Shown: in pieces, positions 1 through 10,450 of the stretch
How positions within the stretch are numbered: position 1 is the stretch's first letter
How the letters are laid out: each line of letters starts with the position of its first letter
Assembly: GCA_963744105.1 (NCBI GenBank)
Contig: CAVUSJ010000004.1
Location: forward strand, 310,001-374,000
Origin: DASUPK01 sp963744105
Lineage (GTDB): Bacteria > Actinomycetota > Thermoleophilia > Solirubrobacterales > 70-9
Direction of reading: 5' to 3'
Length of the DNA stretch: 64,000 bases
Position numbers and translations under genes: made by a program
Notes under the pieces: model-generated
Told to the model about the DNA's origin: nothing
Seen by the model: only the letters and a program-made list of their open reading frames with translations
Databases searched by the model: none

Positions 1-41
1 CCCTCGGAGGTCAGGTTGGTGAGCATTACGTATGTCGGCAT
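1..41 (-). CDS. GYD domain-containing protein, 5' end only
   Basis: Only the first 13 codons lie inside the window; the gene runs off the left edge. They read MPTYVMLTNLTSEG, which matches the usual N-terminus of small GYD-domain proteins (about 95-105 residues, no established biochemical role). A purine-rich ribosome binding site (GGAGAGGAG) lies just upstream of the ATG on the minus strand, which supports the start. It is divergent from the methyltransferase that begins about 100 bp away, so the short gap between them must hold both promoters. The identification rests on the N-terminal signature alone. Confidence 0.65.
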   Translation of the reverse strand, partial: MPTYVMLTNLTSE

Positions 42-140
42 CGCTTCTCCTCTCCTCGTGACTGGACCCCCTTTCTTTCACTTTCCGCGGCCGCATGCAA
101 TCTCGCCGCGCCTGTCCGGAGAAGCCGGGATCATCCGGGC

Positions 141-779
141 ATGAGCGAGCACCCGATCTTCGCCCGCTTCTACGACCGGATGACGGCCGGCACAGAGCGG
201 GCCGGGCTGGGCGAGATGCGGCGCGAGTTGCTCGCCACCGCCCGCGGCCGGGTGCTCGAGCTCGGGGCCGGCACCGGCCACAACCTCCCGTACTACACGT
301 CCGAGGTCGCGGAGCTGGTGATGACCGAGCCCGACCCTCACATGGCGAGCCGGCTTCGCGAGAGGCTCGTCAAGGACGGGACCCCCGCCAACAAGCCGAC
401 GGTCGTGGTCACGCCGGCCGAGGACCAGCCCTTCGACGACGACAGCTTCGACACGGTGGTGGCCACCCTGGTGCTCTGCACGGTCGGCAATCCGCAGAAG
501 GCGCTGGCCGAGGCCCGCCGGGTGCTGGTCGAGGGCGGCAGGCTGCTCTTCATCGAGCACGTCCGGAGCACCTCTCGGCGCCGCGCCTGGTGGCAGGACC
601 GCCTGGAGCGGCCCTGGGGATTCTTCGCCGCCGGCTGTCATCCCAACCGCGCAACCGACCAGTTGCTGGCGGACGCGGGCTTCTGGATCGACAGCATCGA
701 GCGCACCAAGCTGCCCAAGGCGCCGCCGATCGTCAGGCCGCTGATCCGCGGCGTCGCGCAGCGTCCCTCGCGCGCCTGA
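141..779 (+). CDS. class I SAM-dependent methyltransferase
   Basis: A 212-residue cytosolic protein with a Rossmann-type methyltransferase fold. Motif I (VLELGAGTGHN, about residues 38-48) binds S-adenosylmethionine, an acidic residue follows at the end of strand 2 (TEPDPHM), and the motif around residues 95-110 (FDDDSFDTVVATLVLCTV) is typical of the Methyltransf_11/UbiE-like group, especially the METTL7-like branch. The C-terminal part has the conserved pattern of that branch with a Cys-His pair (AGCHPNRAT). The substrate cannot be read from the sequence; small thiols or lipids are possible. It ends base-to-base against the convergent enoyl-CoA hydratase gene, so it is probably a single-gene unit. 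Confidence 0.85.
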   Translation: MSEHPIFARFYDRMTAGTERAGLGEMRRELLATARGRVLELGAGTGHNLPYYTSEVAELVMTEPDPHMASRLRERLVKDGTPANKPTVVVTPAEDQPFDDDSFDTVVATLVLCTVGNPQKALAEARRVLVEGGRLLFIEHVRSTSRRRAWWQDRLERPWGFFAAGCHPNRATDQLLADAGFWIDSIERTKLPKAPPIVRPLIRGVAQRPSRA

Positions 780-1715
780 CTAGTCCTTTCCCGCGGTCCC
801 CTCCTGCCAGGGGAGCAGGGCCTCGGCCGTCGCCCACGGCGAGGAGCCCTCCGCCTCAACCTGGCTCGACATCGCCGCCATCTTCTCCTGCGAGGAATCG
901 GTCGCGGACGCGACCATGAACCACTTGCGCTCGACCGCAAGCCCCTGGGCGAGCGGGAGGCTCCCGCCCTCGTAGACGGCGCGCTTGAGCGACCTGATCG
1001 CCTCCGGCGAGCGCTGCGCCAGGCGCTCGCCCATGTGGACGGCGGCCTCCTTCACCTGATTCGGCGGCACGACCGCGCCGACCAGGCCGTGATCGAGAGC
1101 CTCGCGTGGGCTCAAAGTGCGCCCCTCGAGCATCATCTGCAGCGCCCGGCCGACGCCGACCAGGCGCGGCAGGCGCTGAGTCCCGCCGGCGCCGGGGTTG
1201 AAGTCGATCGTCATCTCCGGCAGGCCGATGGCGATGTCGCTCTCCGCCATCAGCCGGACGTCGCAGGCCAGCGAGATCTCGCAGCCGCCGCCGGTGGCCG
1301 GCCCGTTGATCGCCGCGATGAACACCTTGTCGGAGCGGTTCATCTCCAGGAAGAGGTCGTGGATGCGGTAGAGCTCGAACACCGCAGCGAGCGGAGTCCG
1401 CTCTGCCAGGTCGCGGAGCGCCGGTACGCGCCGCACCGCGCCCGCGATACGCAGGACGATCGAGGTCAGCCAGGGCGGCGCCGCGATGCCGGCGCGCCGG
1501 ACGCTGGCCAGGATCTCCCCGACGTCGTAGTGCGTGATGTAGAGGTCATCGGGCTTGCCGGTGATCACCACCGCCCCCACCGAGCGATCGCCGTGCAACG
1601 AGTGCACGAGCCGCTCCAGCTCCCGCACCATCTCCGCGGTCATGAAGTTGTGAGGCGGATGGTCGACGCTGACGAGGAGCACGCGGCCGCGCCGTTCGAC
1701 GTCGAGCATCGACAT
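780..1715 (-). CDS. enoyl-CoA hydratase/isomerase family protein
   Basis: A 311-residue crotonase-fold protein, longer than the usual 260 residues because of an insert around residues 75-115. The oxyanion-hole segment NGPATGGGCEIS is present, and both glutamates used by true hydratases are visible: the Glu in GGGCEI and the Glu in LPEMTI, followed by PGAGGTQRLPR. It should therefore be able to hydrate a trans-2-enoyl-CoA, most likely in fatty-acid or amino-acid catabolism. No other beta-oxidation gene is adjacent, so the substrate is open. A second ATG two codons downstream is an equally possible start. It is convergent with the methyltransferase gene. Confidence 0.85.
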   Translation of the reverse strand: MSMLDVERRGRVLLVSVDHPPHNFMTAEMVRELERLVHSLHGDRSVGAVVITGKPDDLYITHYDVGEILASVRRAGIAAPPWLTSIVLRIAGAVRRVPALRDLAERTPLAAVFELYRIHDLFLEMNRSDKVFIAAINGPATGGGCEISLACDVRLMAESDIAIGLPEMTIDFNPGAGGTQRLPRLVGVGRALQMMLEGRTLSPREALDHGLVGAVVPPNQVKEAAVHMGERLAQRSPEAIRSLKRAVYEGGSLPLAQGLAVERKWFMVASATDSSQEKMAAMSSQVEAEGSSPWATAEALLPWQEGTAGKD

Positions 1716-1746
1716 AGGGCTGAACCCTACGCCCGTACGTCAGCGG

Positions 1747-3369
1747 CTACGCGTCGAACCCGACGTGAACGTGATCGCAGTGGTCGGCCTGCGCGAACCC
1801 GTTGGGGTTCGACGGGCCGTCCGGGTCCCAGCAGTAGATGAGCTCGGTCGGCTCCTGGCCGGGCGGCAGCGCGCCGAGCTGGCGAGCGATCGTGCCGCAC
1901 GGGCCGTCGGGCGACACGTCGGTGCAGGACACGCCGTCGATCGCCGCGATGTCCATGGCGCGGCCGTAGTAGTGGTTCGAGACGTTGCCGCTGGAGGCGA
2001 ACTTGGAGTGGTCGGAGCGGAGAGCCGAGATGCGGATCGTGTGCTGCTGGCTGATCGCGCCGAGGATGCCGAGGATCCGCGGGTCGATCGCCCCGGACTG
2101 GATGTCGACCATCTCGAGCTGGTTCGAGAGCTCGACGTTCTTCCAGTTGATCGGCGCGTTCGTCGGCCCCGGCAGCGCGACGGAGTAGGCCACCGTCTTC
2201 ACCTGGCAGCTGCCCGCCATCGACTCGGCGTCCTGCAGAACGGCGTCGACGTACCACTCCGCGTGGTTGTGCTCGAAGAGGCCGGCGCGGAGATCGCCCG
2301 CGGCCCAGATCATCCGGGCGAGCGTCGCGGCTGAGTCCGCGGGGCTCTCGTGCTTGATCCTGCCGTCGCCGTCGCCATCCACCGCGTACTGCCTCCAGTG
2401 ATCCCGGGTGATGCCGAGCGGCCCCACCGAGGAGAGCTGCTCCGCGCTCATTCCCTTGCCGAAGTTGGACTCGATCCGCGCCACGGCGGCCAGCGCCCAG
2501 ACGCCGCCCTGGCCGAGGTCGTAGCGGCCGGCGGCCTCCTGGAAGGCCTTCATGTAATCGTCGGGGATGGACTCCCGCGAGCCGTCAGCCGGCGAGCAGA
2601 CCAGCTCCTGCTGCTTCGGGATCAGGGAGAGCGCGCCAAGCGCGCCGTTGCCGATCCCGCTGAAGCAGGCGGCGCGGGCCATGACCTCCGAGACGTACCA
2701 GTCGGCGTGGTTGTACGCGAAGACGGCGCCCTCCGGGTCCTCCGGCATGCCGGCGGCCCGCAGATAGCGGGCCGCGGCGAAGATCGCGTCGTTGGGGTTG
2801 TTCGGGTCCTTGGTGCCGTCGTGGTCGGCGTCGACCCCGTACTCCGCCCAGGTGGACGGCATGAACTGCATCCAGCCCTCAGCTCCGGCAGAGGAGGGCC
2901 CCAGGTTCTGCCCGAAGCCGCTCTCGATCTCGTTGATCGCGGCGAGGATCGACGGGCCCGCGGGGCCGAGGTCGTAGGCCTGGGCCGCGGCCTGGTAGAT
3001 CGGGCCGAGGTAGGCGGGGATCGCGACCGGGCCGCAGGCGGTCGGCGTCAGCGGGGCGGGCGGAGGTGGTGTGGTCCCGCCCTGATTCGAAGCTCCCTTC
3101 TCGTTCTCGCCGCCGCCCGGCTTGGTGCCCCCGGTCTTCGGTGGCTTCGGCGCGGGCTTGGGCTTGGCCTGCGGCTTCGGCTTGGTCTTCGGGACCCGCG
3201 ACGGAGGCGGCGGCAGGGTGACCGGCGGCTGGGGCTGGGCGGGCGGCTCAGGCGGGTCGGTCGTGGTGGTGGTCGGTGCCGGGTCGGTGGACGTCTGCGC
3301 GGCGGCTCCCGGGGCGGCGATTGCCGCGCCCACGACCGTCGCCGCGATTGCCGACCTGATCCGTCCCAT
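1747..3369 (-). CDS. secreted lytic transglycosylase with two SLT-like domains and an M15-like peptidase-type C-terminus
   Basis: A 540-residue cell-wall enzyme. The start chosen is the ATG whose A is shared with the upstream TGA (ATGA overlap), giving MGRIRSAIAATVVGAAIAAP, a clear Sec signal peptide. A long Pro/Lys/Thr-rich linker (about residues 25-105) follows. Then come two lytic-transglycosylase-like repeats: the first with ESGFGQN and GWMQFMPSTWAEYG, the second with ESNFGKG and GPLGITRDHWRQY. The C-terminal 150 residues carry SNHYYGRAMDIA and CDHVHVGF, matching the zinc-ligand pattern of M15-type D,D-peptidases (SxHxxGxAxD plus HxH). The protein thus probably cuts both glycan and peptide parts of peptidoglycan. 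It is translationally coupled to the membrane protein upstream, which may be its partner. Confidence 0.85.
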   Translation of the reverse strand: MGRIRSAIAATVVGAAIAAPGAAAQTSTDPAPTTTTTDPPEPPAQPQPPVTLPPPPSRVPKTKPKPQAKPKPAPKPPKTGGTKPGGGENEKGASNQGGTTPPPPAPLTPTACGPVAIPAYLGPIYQAAAQAYDLGPAGPSILAAINEIESGFGQNLGPSSAGAEGWMQFMPSTWAEYGVDADHDGTKDPNNPNDAIFAAARYLRAAGMPEDPEGAVFAYNHADWYVSEVMARAACFSGIGNGALGALSLIPKQQELVCSPADGSRESIPDDYMKAFQEAAGRYDLGQGGVWALAAVARIESNFGKGMSAEQLSSVGPLGITRDHWRQYAVDGDGDGRIKHESPADSAATLARMIWAAGDLRAGLFEHNHAEWYVDAVLQDAESMAGSCQVKTVAYSVALPGPTNAPINWKNVELSNQLEMVDIQSGAIDPRILGILGAISQQHTIRISALRSDHSKFASSGNVSNHYYGRAMDIAAIDGVSCTDVSPDGPCGTIARQLGALPPGQEPTELIYCWDPDGPSNPNGFAQADHCDHVHVGFDA

Positions 3370-4127
3370 CAGCCAAGGACCTGGGCGACGCGCCACTCGT
3401 CGCCGGTCGTCGTCAGGGTCAGCCGCAGCTCACTGATGGCGCGAAGCCGCACGAGCGAGACGCTGGCGGTCACCTGGTTCTTCGAGGCCGTGCCGAGGAC
3501 GATGTTGAGGACGCGCGCCTGCGGCACCTTCCCGTTGGACGGGAGGCGCGGCGGATCTGCGGCAAGCGACTTGACCAGCGGCTTGGTGGCGGTCGCGGCG
3601 AAGGCGGCGTCGGTCTTCTTGCTCGAGTGACCGACCTCGTAGCCGACGAAGGCCTGCGCGAACTGCCACGCGACCTTGGTGGGCGGAGCCGCCGTCTTGG
3701 CAGGGGGCTGCGGCGTCGCGGGCACGGCGTGCCCGGCCTGAATCTGCGGCGTGACGCCCTGCAGCGTCGTCAGATGGGCGCTCTGCGGCGCCACCGAAGT
3801 CGCGGCCACGATGGGCTGTGCCTCAGGGCCGGCCGCGGGATGGTCGGCCGCGCTCATCGCGCCCCCCGCGGCCGATGCGATCGCGAGCGCCGCGGCGCCG
3901 GAGGCGATCGCCACGCGCGTGCGGCGGCTGCGCTGGCTCAAGGCGTCCTCGATGGGCCAGGTGATCCTGGTCTGGATCAGCCGCTGCAGCGGCAGGAGCC
4001 GGTGGCCGGCTCGCTCCAAGGCGCTGCGGGTCGCATCGCTGCCGCGCCAGAGCACGTTCTCCTCGATGCCCCAGGCCGCCTCGCGGATGGACCAACCGGC
4101 GTCCTCAGCATGAACACGAAGATTCAC
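3369..4127 (-). CDS. single-pass membrane protein with extracytoplasmic domain, unknown function
   Basis: A 252-residue protein starting at a GTG. Residues 1-70 are a charged cytoplasmic stretch, residues about 72-92 form one hydrophobic segment (Ala-rich), then comes an Ala/Pro-rich linker. The final 110 residues (from KVAWQFAQAFVGYEVG) look like a small NTF2-like extracytoplasmic domain of the kind found in actinobacterial conjugation or cell-wall accessory proteins. I do not recognise the family by name. Its stop overlaps the start of the lytic transglycosylase, so the two are co-translated and probably act together at the envelope. Confidence 0.6.
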   Translation of the reverse strand: MNLRVHAEDAGWSIREAAWGIEENVLWRGSDATRSALERAGHRLLPLQRLIQTRITWPIEDALSQRSRRTRVAIASGAAALAIASAAGGAMSAADHPAAGPEAQPIVAATSVAPQSAHLTTLQGVTPQIQAGHAVPATPQPPAKTAAPPTKVAWQFAQAFVGYEVGHSSKKTDAAFAATATKPLVKSLAADPPRLPSNGKVPQARVLNIVLGTASKNQVTASVSLVRLRAISELRLTLTTTGDEWRVAQVLG

Positions 4128-4214
4128 CCTGGATCAATCGTCTACAGGGCTACCAAGCCAGATACCGAGAAGTGAGTTTCTTAGGCTCGTGCCAGGCGTC
4201 GTGCAGGCGTGGGA

Positions 4215-5031
4215 CTACTTCTTCTTGCGCTTCACCCGAAAGCCGTCGGATGCAGGGGACCCGAACGGGGCGCCCTTGTACGTCGCCTGCACCTGGAAGC
4301 CATGGCTCCCGCGGCGCACCCGGAAGGAGACCGGAGAGGTACACGCAGAGGGTGCGGCGCCATCGAGCGAGCAGCTGAAGCCGACGCCGGGTGCATTCGA
4401 GGAGAACGCGAAGCTCACCCGCGCTCGCTTCTTCTTGGTCTTGACCTTGGCCTTCGGGGCGGCGGTGATCGAGGTCGACTCCGGTTCGACGTCGGCGTTG
4501 ATCAGCACGTATTCGCCGTTGAGCGTCGAGAAGGTCCCCGTCTGATCGTCGGGGACCGCGTTGGCGCTCAGAAAGGACGCTGCGCCCGAGGCGCCGGCTG
4601 GAACGAAGTCGGAGGTCGTGTCGTAGCCGACGAGGTCGCCGGCCCGGATCGGCAGCCTCGTGGTGAACTCCCGCACGCCGATCGGATCGGTGTCGGCGGG
4701 CAAGGAGTGCGAATCGCTCGTCCCCGCCCCCAGCAGCTCACCTGGGGTGCCGGTGGGATGAAGGACTCTCAGGCGCGACGGTGTCGGCCGGCATGCCGCC
4801 GGGTCCGTCGGTTCGCTGTGTTCGCCAGCGCACCACCACGCCGTCGAACGGCGAGGCGAGCGTCGCGCCCGGGACGGCGCTGTTGACCACGGTCGACGCC
4901 GGACCGCCGCTCAACACCATGTCTCGCGGGGGCAGGGGATTGGGCCCGATGGTGACCACGGCACCCGCGCCGGGCGCGGCGATCAAGGACGACCCGAGGA
5001 GGAGCGAGGCGGTGAGGAGGAGACGCTTCAT
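4215..5031 (-). pseudogene. secreted Cys-containing Ig-like protein, frameshifted
   Basis: The first part (5031 to about 4765) encodes a signal peptide (MKRLLLTASLLLGSSLIAAP) and the start of a beta-rich domain (GVVVRWRTQR), then hits a stop. One base shift near 4765 restores the expected continuation RLRVLHPTGTPGELLGAGTS and runs on to 4215. The C-terminal 75 residues contain the repeat FAFSSNAPGVGFSCSLDG ... CTSPVSFRV, the Cys-pair Ig-like module widespread in Thermoleophilia secreted proteins, and end in a Lys-rich tail. Joined, it is a protein of about 270 residues, probably exported and surface-associated. The break could be a sequencing indel; function is unknown. Confidence 0.65.
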
Positions 5032-5084
5032 TCCCGGTCAGGCGACGGTACTCCCCGCCAGCCGGGATGGCAACGGACGGTTGT

Positions 5085-7697
<2,613 letters not shown>

Positions 7698-7705
7698 CTG
7701 GCGAC

Positions 7706-7734
7706 ATGCTACCGGCTTCAGTGTGAAAAGTAAA
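7706..7734 (-). promoter_or_regulatory. candidate clpB promoter, near-leaderless
   Basis: On the minus strand TTTACT (7734-7729) and TAGCAT (7711-7706) are separated by exactly 17 bp, each matching four of six consensus positions. A start about 7 nt after the -10 would fall within 2-4 nt of the clpB ATG at 7697, which agrees with the absence of a Shine-Dalgarno sequence. This is a prediction from spacing and match only. Confidence 0.4.
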
Positions 7735-7739
7735 GAAAT

Positions 7740-7758
7740 CTATGTCGATAAGACTTAG
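7740..7758. promoter_or_regulatory. imperfect inverted repeat upstream of clpB, possible HspR operator
   Basis: CTATGTC and GACTTAG (6 of 7 positions complementary) flank a 5-bp spacer just upstream of the predicted -35 of clpB. HspR normally binds CTTGAGT-N7-ACTCAAG-type inverted repeats; the geometry here is similar but sequence and spacer differ. HspR is encoded about 500 bp away, so an HspR site is plausible but not shown. Confidence 0.3.
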
Positions 7759-7856
7759 ATCTATGCGTGGCTGGCGAATGGCCGAATTGTGAGGTTTGCA
7801 TGGCTCGCGACGCCCGCATAGGATCCTCTCGCGGACGGCGTCGGTCAAGGACGGCT

Positions 7857-8279
7857 ATGTCGAGCAACGTCGAGACCTACCAGCGGATCCTCGAGACCTT
7901 CAACCGGGAGGGCGTCGACGGCGTGATGCCCTTCTTCGCGGATGACGTCGAGGTCTACGACCCCGACCTGCCCGAGGGCTCCGTATCGCGGTCCCGAGGC
8001 GGCCAGGCACGTCGCGGAGCTGCTGATCGAGCGGGTTCGAGAGACGTCGAGATCAAGGACTTCCGGCTGCTCTCCGCGGGCGATCGCGTCGTCGCCCTGC
8101 TGCACACCCGCGCCAAGGGCGAGCAGGTCGATCTGGAGGTGGAGCAGCGCGACGCCCACACGGTCACCTTCCGCGACGGCAAGATCGCCTACTGGCGCGT
8201 CTACCTCGATCAGGGAGAGGCGCTCACCGACGCCGGCCTCGATCCCGAGCTCGCCAGTCCGGGGACCCGGACCGCCTGA
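7857..8279 (+). CDS. SnoaL/NTF2-like small protein with an internal out-of-frame stretch
   Basis: A 140-residue NTF2-fold protein. The start is the ATG after AAGGA (spacing 5), giving MSSNVETYQRILETFNREGV, which matches the family. The reading frame is open throughout, but between about 7980 and 8043 the frame-1 residues are Arg/Gly-rich nonsense, while the next frame there reads PYRGPEAARHVAELLIER, the expected helix. Frame 1 then resumes with DVEIKDFRLLSAGDRVVALL. Two compensating single-base indels would explain this. Members of the fold act as small-molecule isomerases or binding proteins; nothing here defines a substrate. It separates clpB from hspR on the opposite strand. Confidence 0.65.
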   Translation: MSSNVETYQRILETFNREGVDGVMPFFADDVEVYDPDLPEGSVSRSRGGQARRGAADRAGSRDVEIKDFRLLSAGDRVVALLHTRAKGEQVDLEVEQRDAHTVTFRDGKIAYWRVYLDQGEALTDAGLDPELASPGTRTA

Positions 8280-8744
8280 TCAGTTCGTCCGGCGACGGAT
8301 CGGGATCCGCGTGGAGTCCCGCCGTCCCATGCTCTGCGGCTCGTAGGCGCCGTAGGGCACGAGCTCACCGCCCATGGACTTGCGCAGCCGCTCCAGCTCC
8401 TTGGCCATCCGGCCTTCCATCTCGGCCGCCCGCTTCCGCATCCTCGCCATCTCGGCGCGCATCCGCTCCAGGCGGTTCTCGAGCTCAAGGACGGTCTCGA
8501 CTCCGGCCAGGTTGAGCCCCTCGTCGCCCGTCATCTGCTGGATCCGGCGCAGCCGCTCGACGTCGGCCTGCGAATAGAGGCGGGTCTTCTTCGGGGAGCG
8601 CTTCGGCGTGATCAGGCCGCGCGCCTCGTACATCCGCAGTGTCTGGGGATGCATCTCGGCGAGCTCAGCGGCGACGGAGATCATGAAGACCCCGCGCTCC
8701 TCGTCGATCTTGCGCTCGCCCTCGCGCCTCTTCCTGTCAGCCAT
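8280..8744 (-). CDS. hspR: heat-shock repressor HspR, MerR family
   Basis: A 154-residue MerR-type regulator. The winged HTH (about residues 20-88) contains MISVAAELAEMHPQTLRMYE and the wing GLITPKRSPKKTRLYS, the characteristic HspR reading, followed by a long coiled coil (residues 95-135) for dimerisation. HspR represses the dnaK operon, with DnaK as co-repressor, and usually also clpB. It is the last gene of the dnaK-grpE-dnaJ-hspR operon and overlaps the end of dnaJ by 8 bp, so it is subject to the loop it controls. The C-terminal tail is Arg-rich. Confidence 0.93.
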   Translation of the reverse strand: MADRKRREGERKIDEERGVFMISVAAELAEMHPQTLRMYEARGLITPKRSPKKTRLYSQADVERLRRIQQMTGDEGLNLAGVETVLELENRLERMRAEMARMRKRAAEMEGRMAKELERLRKSMGGELVPYGAYEPQSMGRRDSTRIPIRRRTN

Positions 8745-9879
8745 CGGCCTTCACTCTCCCCTCCGCCTCGGATCGACCCGCGTTCTGGAGCAGCGAGGCC
8801 CGCGGGTTCTGACCGTTGAGGGCCTCGGCCAGCTTCGCCACCGCCTCACGCTGCTCGTCGGAAAGCTCCTTCGGGACGTCGATGCGAATCCGGTAGTGGA
8901 TGTCGCCCCGTCCGCTGCCGCTCGTACGAGGGGGCCCCTCTCCACGGAGACGCTGGACCGAGCCGTGTTGGGTCCCGGCCGGGATGCGGATCGTCTTGGA
9001 CCCGTCGATCGTCGGGACCTCGACCGTCGCCCCCTGGATCGCCTCCGGCACCGTGACGGGCAGGTCCACCTCGAGGTTCCCGTCGGGGCGCTGCTTGAAG
9101 ACCGGTGACGGCGCGACCCGGGTCGTGACGTAGAGGTCGCCGCGCGGGCCGCCCCGGTAGCCGGCCTCGCCCTTGCCGGCGAGCCGGATCCTGCTGCCGT
9201 CGTGTACGCCTGCGGGGATGTTGACCCGGTAGCGCTTCGTCTCCTGGGTGATGCCCTGGCCGCGGCAGGTCGGGCAGGGATCGTCGATCACGGTGCCCTG
9301 GCCGCCGCACTCGGGGCAGGGCTGCGAGATCGAGAAGAGGCCCTGGCTCTGCGCGTCGATCCCGGACCCCTCGCAGCGCGGACAGGTGTGCGGGGAGGTG
9401 CCGGGCTTGGCGCCGCTGCCGTGGCAGGTCGGGCACTCGCCCGTCGTGGGAACCGAGACCGCGATCTGCGTCCCGTGCATCGCCTGGTCGAAGGAGAGGC
9501 GAACCTCGGTCTCGAGGTCGCGGCCGCGCTGCTCGCGCGGTCCCTGCTGGCCGCGGCCACGGAAGAAGGTGGAGAAGATGTCCCCGAGGTCCGACGCGAA
9601 GCCCCCGCCGGGGAACCCACCGCCACCACCGGGGAACCCGCCCGCGCCAAAGCCGCCGAAGCGGCCCCCGGCGTCGTACTGCTTGCGCTTCTCCTCGTCG
9701 GAGAGCGTGTCGTAAGCCTGCTGGATCTCCTTGAAGCGCTCCTCCGCTCCGGGGTCGTCCTGGTTGCGGTCGGGGTGCCACTTGCGGGCCAGCTCTCGGT
9801 AGGCCTTCTTGATCTCGTCCTGCGAGGCGGACTTGGAGACGCCCAGAACCTCGTAGAAGTCACGAGGGGCGGTCGCCAT
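8737..9879 (-). CDS. dnaJ: chaperone DnaJ (Hsp40)
   Basis: A 380-residue type-A J protein that delivers clients to DnaK and stimulates its ATPase. The J domain (residues 5-70) has the HPD triad in KWHPDRNQ, followed by a Gly/Phe-rich linker (73-105). Four zinc-binding repeats CPTCHGSG, CPRCEGSG, CPECGGQG and CPTCRGQG bind two zinc ions, and a C-terminal substrate-binding region follows. The start ATG overlaps the grpE stop by one base, and its end overlaps hspR, so translation is coupled along the operon. Confidence 0.96.
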   Translation of the reverse strand: MATAPRDFYEVLGVSKSASQDEIKKAYRELARKWHPDRNQDDPGAEERFKEIQQAYDTLSDEEKRKQYDAGGRFGGFGAGGFPGGGGGFPGGGFASDLGDIFSTFFRGRGQQGPREQRGRDLETEVRLSFDQAMHGTQIAVSVPTTGECPTCHGSGAKPGTSPHTCPRCEGSGIDAQSQGLFSISQPCPECGGQGTVIDDPCPTCRGQGITQETKRYRVNIPAGVHDGSRIRLAGKGEAGYRGGPRGDLYVTTRVAPSPVFKQRPDGNLEVDLPVTVPEAIQGATVEVPTIDGSKTIRIPAGTQHGSVQRLRGEGPPRTSGSGRGDIHYRIRIDVPKELSDEQREAVAKLAEALNGQNPRASLLQNAGRSEAEGRVKADG

Positions 9880-10442
9880 TACTTGCTCACCACCACCTTG
9901 GCGGGCCGCAGAACCTGCCCGTTCAGCCGGTAGCCCTTCTGCATGGTCTCGAGGACGATCCCGGCCTCCGTGCCCTCGGCCGGCTGCGCCGAGAGCGCAT
10001 CGTGCAGCTGCGGATCGAACTTCTCGCCGGTGGGGTCGAAGGACTCCACGCCGGCGCCGCCGAGCTTGCCTCGCAGCTCGTCGAGTACGAGGCCGACGCC
10101 CTTCACCAGAGCTTCGTGGGCTCCCGGGTCGGATCCCGACTCGAGTGCCCGCTCGAGGTTGTCGATCACCGGCAGGACCTCGCGGGCGAGCTCCGCCTTG
10201 CCACGGGCGAGCGCGTCGGATGTCTCCTTCGCGACCCGCTTGCGGTAGTTCTCGAAGTCCGCCCGGGTGCGCTGTGCGAGCTCGAGGTACTCGTCGCGCT
10301 CGCGCTTCGCCGCCCCGAGCTCGTCGAGGTCGCGCTCGACCTGATCGGCCGCGCTGTCTTCAGTGGTGGACGGGTCGCCCCCGTCCACCACCTCCGCGTC
10401 GACGACCTCCTCGTCGCCGTTGGGACGCTGCTCCTCGTTCAT
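9879..10442 (-). CDS. grpE: nucleotide exchange factor GrpE
   Basis: A 187-residue GrpE. The central long helix (about 40-95) and the signature around REVLPVIDNLERAL lead to the C-terminal beta domain (FDPQLHDALSAQP ... VLRPAKVVVSK), which opens the DnaK nucleotide cleft and releases ADP. The disordered acidic N-terminus contains DEEVVDAEVVD, an exact copy of an 11-residue string at the DnaK C-terminus encoded immediately upstream. It lies 8 bp after dnaK and overlaps dnaJ by one base. Confidence 0.96.
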   Translation of the reverse strand: MNEEQRPNGDEEVVDAEVVDGGDPSTTEDSAADQVERDLDELGAAKRERDEYLELAQRTRADFENYRKRVAKETSDALARGKAELAREVLPVIDNLERALESGSDPGAHEALVKGVGLVLDELRGKLGGAGVESFDPTGEKFDPQLHDALSAQPAEGTEAGIVLETMQKGYRLNGQVLRPAKVVVSK

Positions 10443-10450
10443 CCGGGCTC

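Noticed and set aside
3370..3396. Upstream extension of the lytic transglycosylase to 3396
   Set aside because: It would begin with MARRPGPWL inside the preceding gene; the ATGA overlap and signal peptide favour 3369.
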